Positions 1-7,710 of a stretch of DNA of 56,172 nt are shown here, piece after piece. This DNA is from JBDKVA01 sp039679375 (GTDB taxonomy: Bacteria; Bacillota; Clostridia; Acetivibrionales; DTU013): the NCBI GenBank assembly GCA_039679375.1, contig JBDKVA010000166.1, positions 1 through 56,172 on the forward strand. Reading direction: 5' to 3'. The notes beneath the pieces are model-generated. The model worked only from the letters and a program-made list of their open reading frames with translations, was not told the origin of the DNA and ran no database searches. Position 1 is the first letter of the stretch; every line of letters starts with the position of its first letter. The translations under genes and the position numbers were made by a program.

Positions 1-804
1 TTTATTCTGGTTGTGTTTCCAAGCACGGACTTAGCGCATTCTTTCAAATAATTATAGCTTAGGGTTAGCAGTCCTGTCCCACGGGCTGGTCGCATACTGC
101 GTATGCTGCTCGCCCATGCATCCCGGGCATTGCAGTCTACACCATTAAATGAGTACTAAGTGGAAGGACTTCGCATCCGGAAACACAACAATGAATTTCT
201 GCTTTGCAGAAATGCTACACTAATGTAATATTTCGCTTTAGCGAAATCTATATCCACAAACAGCACTGCCGCTCCTTGCTGATAAGTGCCTTTGAAGCCG
301 CTTATAAGTGTTAGGAAAAGCTTCGTGATATGCCCGGAGGAAAACAAAAACAGGCGGTGAAATGGACACGATGTCTATTCAGGTACATCTACGCCAGGGA
401 TGGCGATATATGTGCCGACCGTCCCAAGGGTTTTCCTTCGTTGGCATATAGAAGCTTTTGCCTCAGTGCCCTGACAGACACCACAAAATTGAAAACCTGA
501 TATTATAATGAGGGTGCTTTATACCGAAATCATATATGCATATCATAAACAGCAAAACCTTTGCACGCATCCTGGTCATCGATCCGTTTTTGACCGTATT
601 CCTTCAGGCTGGCGTTATTTAACATCAAAGATTATGACATTTTACACTAAGATAGCATTAGTGGCAATAATTACAGCTTGAAAAATATCACAACTTATAC
701 TGTTATATGTTTAACAAAGAGTTCCTGTGGTATATATTCAACAAGCCCGGTTAATGTATTTCAGCATGAATTCCCAATCACTTTCGGGAAGAGGGAGCGC
801 CTGA
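1..804. other. Long region without a recognised gene
   Basis: I see no supported coding sequence here. The only sizeable open frame, 63 codons on the minus strand at 156-347, owes part of its openness to hairpin arms and matches nothing I know. Three short perfect inverted repeats are visible: 92-106 (GCATAC, 3-base loop), 196-212 (TTTCTGC, 3-base loop) and 230-247 (ATTTCGC, 4-base loop). The last two are adjacent. The region probably holds the promoter of the AraC-type gene at 805 and possibly decayed sequence or the end of a gene left of the window. No riboswitch or tRNA fold was recognised. Confidence 0.4.
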
Positions 805-2112
805 TTGAATCAAACTAAGCATGAAGTCCATAAAAATAATCAAAATGCAACTGAAGAAAATCATTCCGATGAAATCCTGGAATGCTTCAATGCCAGCGGA
901 CCCATTATAAAAGACCGTGTGTATGAGTATCTGCTCAATGGACGAGATATACCCAACTGGCAGAAGAATGATATTTTCAATACGTATGATATCGACCTGC
1001 ATGAGGGGCAGGTTCTGGCGGCAATTTTGGAAATTACCGACAAAGATGCCGGCATGGATATGAAAAAAAGGCTGGAAGAAAAAAAGGCCGTCCTCAAAAG
1101 CATTAAGGAAAAAATATTTCATTGCATTGAAAAGTGTGAATTTATCCGTTTCCATACCGTCATTGGGGATTTGGGCGTCATGAAGATCATTATGCAGCCG
1201 GGAAGTGCTTGCCGTGATAATATGTTTTATAACCGGACAGCAGAGTTTTTTGAATACCTTATCATGACAATACGCCGGAATTTTAATGTCAAAATCACCA
1301 TTGGGGTTGGAAACATATATGGCGAGCTGGCAGAGGTATGTCTCAGCTATTTTGAGGCGAAGGATGCGTTAGGCCACAAGTACCTGCTGGGAGAAAACAG
1401 GGCTATTTATTACAATCAGTATACCTATTCATTCAACTACCGTTTTATCATCTCTCAGGAGAATGAACAGCAGCTAACCTCCTGCATCATAAACGGAAAT
1501 TCCGAATACTACAGAGTGATCGGTGATATTTTTAATGAGATATACAGATCAGGCAGAACGGACTTCTACAGTATCTTCACCGCCCTTAATTATCTGTTGG
1601 CAAATGTGACAAAACAGCTTGGCAGCAAATATTTGTCACTGAATAAAATATGCAATTTTTCCGAGTTTACCGGAATGAACTTTTCAGAGTGCAGTAATAT
1701 AACAGAGATGAAAAATGCCTTTATTAGTAAGGTGTCAGGACTGCTTCAGATGATTTCGGAATATTATCTGGTTCATAAAAACGTTATGGTCCGAAATGTA
1801 TGTGAATACGTACTTCAGAATGTAGATTCCAATATAACGCTCAAATCCATCTCCGATCAGTTTTTCATAAGCATTAACTATTTTTCATACCTATTTAAGG
1901 AACAGACCGGTGAAAATTTTCAGGGTTATCTGTCCAGAGTAAAAATGGAAAGGGCAAAAATGCTTTTAAAAAATTCCAGTTATAAAGCATATGAGGTCGG
2001 AAACATGCTAGGCTATCATGAACCTGCATATTTCAGCAAGCTATTTCGAAAGTATGCGGGATGTACCCCTACCGAATACAGAAATACGCCAAACGAATCG
2101 TATCAAACATGA
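805..2112 (+). CDS. AraC-family transcriptional regulator, YesN-like without receiver domain
   Basis: DNA-binding regulator of 435 residues. The C-terminal 100 residues (about 330-430) carry the two helix-turn-helix units of the AraC family, including the LKSISDQFFISINYFSYLFK and VGNMLGYHEPAYFSKLFRKY stretches. Residues about 45-220 resemble the central sensor-like region found between receiver and AraC domains in YesN response regulators (the GVGNIYGELAEVCLSYFEAK block is typical), but there is no N-terminal receiver domain, so phosphorelay control is unlikely. The start is TTG at 805, with GAGGGAG at 791-797 seven bases upstream; no ATG fits. It is followed by a hairpin repeat and then by cheA on the same strand, but a link to chemotaxis is not shown. 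Target and ligand are unknown. Confidence 0.85.
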   Translation: MNQTKHEVHKNNQNATEENHSDEILECFNASGPIIKDRVYEYLLNGRDIPNWQKNDIFNTYDIDLHEGQVLAAILEITDKDAGMDMKKRLEEKKAVLKSIKEKIFHCIEKCEFIRFHTVIGDLGVMKIIMQPGSACRDNMFYNRTAEFFEYLIMTIRRNFNVKITIGVGNIYGELAEVCLSYFEAKDALGHKYLLGENRAIYYNQYTYSFNYRFIISQENEQQLTSCIINGNSEYYRVIGDIFNEIYRSGRTDFYSIFTALNYLLANVTKQLGSKYLSLNKICNFSEFTGMNFSECSNITEMKNAFISKVSGLLQMISEYYLVHKNVMVRNVCEYVLQNVDSNITLKSISDQFFISINYFSYLFKEQTGENFQGYLSRVKMERAKMLLKNSSYKAYEVGNMLGYHEPAYFSKLFRKYAGCTPTEYRNTPNESYQT

Positions 2113-2113
2113 A

Positions 2114-2166
2114 CCAATGTGGGCTACCGCCCACAACTCAACAATTTCGCGGCAATAAGTTACTAA
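2114..2166 (+). repeat. GTGGGC hairpin repeat, copy 1 (shortened)
   Basis: The copy begins just after the AraC stop codon. It contains GTGGGC-TACC-GCCCAC (2119-2134), then TTTCGCGGCAATAAGTTA (from 2145). The same two blocks occur at 15674-15776, where the second block forms a stem with an upstream partner; that partner arm is missing here. It could act as a weak terminator or be a small mobile repeat. No T-run follows the first hairpin. Confidence 0.6.
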
Positions 2167-2460
2167 AATGATATTGATATCAGAAAAAACATATCCTATC
2201 ATATGCTCAAATGTCGAAAAATGTACTTTTTTTATGATAAACATTATTCCTTTCTATGATTCTATTTCTGTGATTTTAAATATCCAAGGCAGCGATTCAT
2301 GGCCGGTATTGCCCTCGTCACAACAGATCCGGGATTATTATTATAAAATCCGTAATTTTATAGCAGTAAATCGTAAAATCGTATTATGTCGAATTTTGGT
2401 GATTTCTTCGATGAATATAATACGTATGTATCTTTCCATATATTTAGATTTTGTAATTTA
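2167..2460 (+). promoter_or_regulatory. AT-rich leader upstream of cheA
   Basis: This stretch between the AraC gene and cheA has no convincing gene; a 100-codon open frame at 2168 lacks a clear ribosome binding site and any recognisable domain. Two TGTCGAA heptamers (2212-2218 and 2387-2393) match the Spo0A-box core, in the same orientation and about 175 bases apart. They could be chance in AT-rich DNA. No clear sigma-D (motility) promoter with correct spacing was found. Confidence 0.25.
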
Positions 2461-2556
2461 TATTGAATGAACTGATTTTCCTGACGAATGGCCCTGCAAA
2501 CAGCAGTGATTCTATGATGCTAGTGAAGACAGCCGTTTAGGAAATTTCATTCAATA
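2461..2556 (+). repeat. 96-base inverted-repeat element, copy A
   Basis: The element is bounded by perfect 11-base inverted termini, TATTGAATGAA (2461-2471) and TTCATTCAATA (2546-2556), with further partial complementarity inside. A second copy of the same length lies at 33274-33369, and the two agree over most positions. The right end is 28 bases before the cheA start codon, so the element lies in the probable 5' leader of the chemotaxis genes. It looks like a non-coding miniature inverted-repeat element. Confidence 0.75.
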
Positions 2557-2584
2557 AATCCAGTGAATTTTTTGTGAGAGAGAG

Positions 2585-4714
2585 GTGAGCAAATTGTCAA
2601 ATGATTCCACCAAAGAGCCGATGCTTGATATGTTCATTTTTGAGACTCAGCAATTGATCGAACAACTGGAACAGGAAATACTCACATGTGAAAAATCAGG
2701 CAGTTTGGATCAATCCATCAATGAAATCTTCAGGATCATGCACACAATCAAAGGTTCCTCGGCAATGATGTTATTTAACAACATTACCACGCTTGCACAT
2801 TCGATTGAAGACCTGTTCTTTTATATAAGAGACAAAAAACCTGTCTCTGTAGACCAGTCAAGATTGATTGACATTGTTTTGGAAGGCACGGACTTCATAA
2901 AGAATGAGATTGTAAAAATAGAGAGCGGCTCACCGGCTAATGGATCGCCAGCAAAAATCATAAAGAAAACAGAAACCTATCTGGATGTTTTAAGCGGCAC
3001 AACAGCTTCCGAGCCAACGCAGGCGCACGATAAAATAAAGCATGGCAAAGCAGCAGCCGGAATCGACCCTGCGGGCATTGGAGATCAAGGAAACAAAGAC
3101 ACACATGAAAACAACGGCATTCCATTGAGCAGTGGTAACACTGAAAGCAGCAGCGATCCCGCTCTTACGGTCTACCGATCCACAGTCTTTTTTGAAGATG
3201 GCAGCGAAATGGAAAATATCAGGGCATTTGCACTGATGAATCATCTGAAGCAGATAGCGGAAATTCTCCGTATTGATCCTGATGACATTACCGAGAATAA
3301 CCATAGCGCGGATATGATTAAAAATGATGGCTTCAAAATCGAATTTCGCACGGCACATTGTTTTGATGAGCTGAAAGCCCTCTTTGAGCAGACAATTTTC
3401 CTAAAAAGCCTGGAGTTGACTGAGGTCAAAGTCAATACAGGAGAACCTGATGAAAGATCCAATGATAGCGATATGCCGGACACCGCCTCCGATACTGGAA
3501 CCGCCAATTTGCAGAAAAATACAAGTCCCGACAAGAACGTAAATGCGTCAGCTATTAAGCAAAGTATGATCAGTGTCAGCGTTTCGAAGCTGGACATGCT
3601 GATGGACATGGTTGGAGAGCTGGTTATTTCCGAGGCAATGGTAATACACAATCCGGAACTGGACAACCTTCAGCTGGATGGATTTTTAAAGGCATCCCGG
3701 CAGCTTCACAAGATCATCGGCGAACTCCAGGACATAGTCATGTCGATCCGCATGGTTCCTCTATCGGTTACCTTCCAGAAAATGAACCGGATCGTAAGAG
3801 ATATGAGCCACAAGCTGGAAAAGGAAGTTAAGCTCGAGATTATCGGAGAGGAAACTGAAGTTGACAAGAATATCATAGAACACATATCCGATCCACTGAT
3901 GCATTTGATCCGCAATTCGCTAGACCACGGTATTGAGCATGCTTCCGAACGTATCGGAAAGGGAAAACCTGCAGAGGGCAAAATCATACTTGAAGCAAAA
4001 AATTCGGGCGGTGATGTATGGATCACTGTAAGGGATGACGGCAAAGGCCTCAACAAGGAAAAAATCCTTCAGAAGGCTATCGAAAAAGGGATCACCAATA
4101 AGTCGGAAGCTGAACTAACCGAAAAAGAAATCTATTCATTTATCCTGCTTCCGGGATTCTCAACAAAAGAAAGCGTAACAGAATTTTCCGGCAGAGGGGT
4201 CGGCATGGATGTCGTTGTTAAAAATATCGAAAAGATCGGCGGAACTGTAATCGTAGAAAGCACGCCCGGCGCCGGAGCGACAATATCGGTGAAAATACCT
4301 CTCACACTCGCGATCATCGACGGCATGGTAATACGTGTGGGCAATGCCAGATACATTATCCCTACCGCTTCAATAAAAGAATCCTTTAAAGTTGGAACGG
4401 AAAATGTCATTACAGACACTTCAGGAAATGAAATGATCATGGTCAGAGGCAGCTGCTACCCGATTTTGAGGGTTAAAAAGCTGTTCAATCTATCTTCCGG
4501 CATTGCAGATATCCATGACGGAATCATCGTCATGGTCGAAAACAACGGAAAATCCACCTGCATTTTTACAGATTCCTTGCTTGGCCAGCAGCAGGTTGTA
4601 GTAAAGGCATTACCAGGCTATATAAAAAAGGTGAAGGGGGTGTCCGGATGCACACTCTTGGGTGACGGCGGCATTGGTCTTATTCTGGATATTGCAGGTC
4701 TGATTGGTTCCTAG
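2585..4714 (+). CDS. cheA: Chemotaxis histidine kinase CheA
   Basis: Cytoplasmic two-component kinase that couples receptors to flagellar response regulators. Domains in order: Hpt phosphotransfer domain (about 10-115) with phospho-accepting His53 in HTIKGSS; a P2-like regulator-docking region (about 200-285) after a low-complexity linker; P3 dimerisation domain (SVSVSKLDMLMDMVGELVI, about 330-395); HATPase domain with N box HLIRNSLDHGIE, G1 DDGKGL and G2 GRGVGMDVV; and a C-terminal CheW-like domain. Length (709) is normal. The start given is GTG at 2585; TTG at 2594, with GAGGTGAG just upstream, is an equally good start and would shorten the protein by three residues. cheW follows 27 bases later. 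No cheY, cheB or cheR lies in the window. Confidence 0.95.
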   Translation: MSKLSNDSTKEPMLDMFIFETQQLIEQLEQEILTCEKSGSLDQSINEIFRIMHTIKGSSAMMLFNNITTLAHSIEDLFFYIRDKKPVSVDQSRLIDIVLEGTDFIKNEIVKIESGSPANGSPAKIIKKTETYLDVLSGTTASEPTQAHDKIKHGKAAAGIDPAGIGDQGNKDTHENNGIPLSSGNTESSSDPALTVYRSTVFFEDGSEMENIRAFALMNHLKQIAEILRIDPDDITENNHSADMIKNDGFKIEFRTAHCFDELKALFEQTIFLKSLELTEVKVNTGEPDERSNDSDMPDTASDTGTANLQKNTSPDKNVNASAIKQSMISVSVSKLDMLMDMVGELVISEAMVIHNPELDNLQLDGFLKASRQLHKIIGELQDIVMSIRMVPLSVTFQKMNRIVRDMSHKLEKEVKLEIIGEETEVDKNIIEHISDPLMHLIRNSLDHGIEHASERIGKGKPAEGKIILEAKNSGGDVWITVRDDGKGLNKEKILQKAIEKGITNKSEAELTEKEIYSFILLPGFSTKESVTEFSGRGVGMDVVVKNIEKIGGTVIVESTPGAGATISVKIPLTLAIIDGMVIRVGNARYIIPTASIKESFKVGTENVITDTSGNEMIMVRGSCYPILRVKKLFNLSSGIADIHDGIIVMVENNGKSTCIFTDSLLGQQQVVVKALPGYIKKVKGVSGCTLLGDGGIGLILDIAGLIGS

Positions 4715-4741
4715 AACCCTCTTAAGAAAGGAGATGGTAAA

Positions 4742-5236
4742 ATGTCTGAAAAGCAAACAGAGTTCCTGGAAATGGAGGAAGACACTCAAAAGGGCAAGTT
4801 CCTGATATTTACCCTGGGCAAGGAAGATTACGGCATAGAGATCATGTATGTAACGGAAATAATAGGAATACAATCCATCACAGAAGTACCAGAGCTGCCC
4901 GTTTATATCAAAGGCATCATAAACCTGAGAGGCAAGATCATTCCTGTCATGGATGTCAGGCTTCGGTTCGGGAAGCCGGAGCACGAATATGACGAGAGGA
5001 CCTGTGTTATTGTAATCGACATTAAGGATGTTTCAATAGGCCTTATCGTTGACAGGGTTTCAGAGGTGCTCAACATCGCTGAATCGGAAATCGTCCCTCC
5101 TCCGCAGCTGGATAAGGATTACCAGCACAAGTATATCAAAGGGATCGGAAAGGTAGACAGGGATGTCAAGCTCCTTTTGAATTGCGAAAAATTGCTGAAC
5201 GATGAAGACATTGATGATTTGAACAATATAGGATAA
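4742..5236 (+). CDS. cheW: Chemotaxis adaptor protein CheW
   Basis: A 164-residue single-domain CheW protein that links CheA to methyl-accepting receptors in the signalling array. The fold is recognisable from the KFLIFTLGKEDYGIEI start, the ELPVYIKGIINLRGKIIPVM core and the IGLIVDRVSEVL segment. An AAGGAGATGG ribosome binding site precedes the ATG. It lies between cheA and the receptor gene, with an 86-base gap to the receptor start chosen here, so the three genes are probably one transcript. Confidence 0.95.
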   Translation: MSEKQTEFLEMEEDTQKGKFLIFTLGKEDYGIEIMYVTEIIGIQSITEVPELPVYIKGIINLRGKIIPVMDVRLRFGKPEHEYDERTCVIVIDIKDVSIGLIVDRVSEVLNIAESEIVPPPQLDKDYQHKYIKGIGKVDRDVKLLLNCEKLLNDEDIDDLNNIG

Positions 5237-5322
5237 TGCAGGACAGCATTGCATGGCAAGGATCGATGGATTTGAATGGAAATGCAGATAAACATAAATA
5301 TGAAATGGGAAGGAGAATCACT

Positions 5323-7596
5323 ATGAAATGGTTTTACAATCTGAAAATCAGGGTAAAGCTCTTAATCGGTTTTATTATCGTGGCGATCATTGCAGGAATC
5401 ATGGGTGTAATAGGCATTACGAGCATGTTATCCATTGATGAAAAAGATAAGATCATGTACGAAAGAATGACGGTAGGTATAGCAGAATTGGCAAATTTCA
5501 ATGAAGCGTTTGCAAATATCAGCGTATATATGAGGGATGCAATCAATGCAGATACGCAGGACGAAATAAAGAAAAACCTGGACCTTATTACAGAGGCCCG
5601 AGCCGGAGTACAGACAAGCATTGATATCGCAGATAAAACAACCCTGACTCAGGAAGGAAGAGTCTTAATAGAAAAAATTGTAGCAGCCCGTAAGGTGTAT
5701 ATCCCTTATATAGACAAGATTGCAGAGCTTGCCGGCGCCGATAAGGATGATGAAGCATTAAACCTGTTGTATAGTAACGAAATGGTCGAAGCTACTAAAA
5801 CAGAACAAAGCTTATGCAACGAATTGGCCGATCTGAAAGAGGTTCTGGCCAAGGAAATGTCTGTAGAAAATGCAGCTGCAGCAAATAGTTCAGTGGTTAT
5901 GATGATTATTATATGCGTGATTGGCGTATTAGCAGCAATATTGCTTGGACTATTTCTTTCAAGCACCATATGCAAGCCTCTCGGAAAAATCGTAAAAGCA
6001 GCAGACAACCTTGCTCTTGGCAGCGTTGACGTAGATGTAAATATAAACACAAATGATGAAGTCGGGGTTCTTTCGAAATCAGTCGAAAAAATTGTGAAAA
6101 GCATAAAGGAGCTCGTAGCAGAGGCAGACATGCTGTCCAGAGCTGCTGTAGAAGGCAGGCTTAATACGCGTGGAAATGTCGGAAGGTTCAGCGGCGGTTA
6201 CAAAGACATTATACAAGGCGTAAACGATACGCTTGACGCCGTCATCGGGCCTTTGAACGGAGCAGCGGATTATATCGACAAGATCAGCAGAGGCGATATC
6301 CCCAAAAAGATAACCAACAGTTATAATGGTGATTTCAACATACTGAAAAATAACCTCAATACTTGTATTGATGCTGTTAACGCACTCGTCGCAGATGCCA
6401 ACATGTTATCCGCTGCGGCTGTGGAAGGAAGGCTTTCGACCAGGGCTGATGTTACGAAGCATTACGGCGACTTCAGGAAGATCGTACAGGGCGTCAACGA
6501 TACACTGGACTCTGTAATAGGTCCTGTAAAGGATGCCACGGCAATCCTGGCCGAGATGGCAAAGGGCAACCTGAATGTCAGCGTAGACGGCGATTACAAG
6601 GGCGACCATGCACTGATCAAAAATGCATTGAACAACACTATTGCCACTTTAAATGACGTCCTCAATGAAATCAATACCGCATCGGAGCAGGTGGCTGCAG
6701 GCTCGGTACAGGTATCGGATTCCAGCCAGGCTCTGTCCCAGGGTTCAACCGAGCAGGCAAGCTCCATTGAGGAATTGACGGCATCGATCAGCGAGATTAC
6801 ACAGCAGACCAGGAAAAATGCTGCGAACGCCAATCAGGCGAACGATCTGGCAGTAAACGCAAAGGACAATGCCGTTCAGGGTAATAAGCAAATGCAGGAA
6901 ATGTTGAAAGCAATGGAAGAGATCAATGAATCCTCCGTCAATATTTCAAAAATCATTAAAACAATCGATGACATCGCATTCCAGACAAACATCCTGGCAC
7001 TGAACGCTGCTGTTGAAGCGGCAAGGGCGGGCCAGCACGGCAAAGGCTTCGCGGTAGTTGCAGAGGAAGTTCGCAATCTCGCCGCCAAGAGCGCAAACGC
7101 TGCAAAAGAAACGACTGCTCTGATCGAAGGCTCGATCAAGAAGGCAGAGGTAGGAACGAAAATTGCCCAGGATACGGCAGAGGCTCTGGGCAAGATCGTC
7201 GATGGCATATCCAAGGCAGCGAACCTGGTCGGTGATATTGCGGTAGCCTCAAATGAACAAGCCGCAGGCATTACACAGGTGAATCAGGGAATCGAACAGG
7301 TTTCGGATGTTGTGCAAAGCAACTCGGCAACTGCAGAGCAAAGTGCTTCCGCAAGTGAAGAGCTGTCCAGCCAGGCTGATATCCTCAAAGACATGGTTGC
7401 CAAATTCACTCTGAAAAAGAATACCAATATGTTCAAGAAGCTGGATTCCCTTGACCCCGAAATATTAAAAGCTTTGGAAGCGATGTCGGACAAGCATAAG
7501 GTGACTCATAAAGCGAAGAGCAAAAATCCGGCTCAGGAAGCCGCAGCAGCAAAAATGGAAATAAAGCTTGATGACAAGGACTTTGGAAAGTATTAA
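5323..7596 (+). CDS. Methyl-accepting chemotaxis protein with duplicated HAMP-like module
   Basis: Membrane receptor, 757 residues from the chosen start. ATG at 5323 is preferred over the longer open frame (from 5236) because GGGAAGGAG lies 8 bases upstream and the next residues run straight into a membrane segment. TM1 is about 11-33, followed by an extracellular helical bundle, TM2 about 190-214 and HAMP about 215-268. Two copies of a related module follow (about 266-311 and 356-402; each has AAVEGRL and VQGVNDTLD or IQGVNDTLD). The cytoplasmic signalling domain (about 450-690) has the conserved hairpin tip IAFQTNILALNAAVEAARAG. No C-terminal NWETF-type CheR tether is present. The ligand cannot be predicted. 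Confidence 0.93.
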   Translation: MKWFYNLKIRVKLLIGFIIVAIIAGIMGVIGITSMLSIDEKDKIMYERMTVGIAELANFNEAFANISVYMRDAINADTQDEIKKNLDLITEARAGVQTSIDIADKTTLTQEGRVLIEKIVAARKVYIPYIDKIAELAGADKDDEALNLLYSNEMVEATKTEQSLCNELADLKEVLAKEMSVENAAAANSSVVMMIIICVIGVLAAILLGLFLSSTICKPLGKIVKAADNLALGSVDVDVNINTNDEVGVLSKSVEKIVKSIKELVAEADMLSRAAVEGRLNTRGNVGRFSGGYKDIIQGVNDTLDAVIGPLNGAADYIDKISRGDIPKKITNSYNGDFNILKNNLNTCIDAVNALVADANMLSAAAVEGRLSTRADVTKHYGDFRKIVQGVNDTLDSVIGPVKDATAILAEMAKGNLNVSVDGDYKGDHALIKNALNNTIATLNDVLNEINTASEQVAAGSVQVSDSSQALSQGSTEQASSIEELTASISEITQQTRKNAANANQANDLAVNAKDNAVQGNKQMQEMLKAMEEINESSVNISKIIKTIDDIAFQTNILALNAAVEAARAGQHGKGFAVVAEEVRNLAAKSANAAKETTALIEGSIKKAEVGTKIAQDTAEALGKIVDGISKAANLVGDIAVASNEQAAGITQVNQGIEQVSDVVQSNSATAEQSASASEELSSQADILKDMVAKFTLKKNTNMFKKLDSLDPEILKALEAMSDKHKVTHKAKSKNPAQEAAAAKMEIKLDDKDFGKY

Positions 7597-7634
7597 CAAA
7601 CATAGCAGCATACGAACCAGAATAATTAGTAAAG

Positions 7635-7677
7635 AACAGCAACAAGGGGGCGGAAATACCGTCCCCTTGTTGCTGTT
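7635..7677. terminator. Strong bidirectional terminator between convergent genes
   Basis: Near-perfect 19-base-pair stem (left arm 7635-7653, right arm 7659-7677, one G-T pair) with an AAATA loop. It sits between the receptor gene (plus) and the glycosidase gene at 7711-11487 (minus), whose stop codons face each other. The T-runs are weak on both sides, but the stem is GC-rich and placed exactly where a shared terminator is expected. Confidence 0.85.
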
Positions 7678-7710
7678 ATGTGTTACGGGTGAATACGATG
7701 ATACCCTGTA

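Noticed and set aside
156..347. 63-codon open frame on the minus strand
   Set aside because: Part of its openness comes from two hairpins, it has no ribosome binding site of note and no recognisable domain.
2275..2310. Possible sigma-D motility promoter (TAAAT then GCCGGTAT)
   Set aside because: The distance between the two parts is about 21 bases, not the required 15 or so.
2168..2470. 100-codon open frame before cheA
   Set aside because: AT-rich, no convincing ribosome binding site, overlaps the 96-base repeat and resembles no protein family I know.
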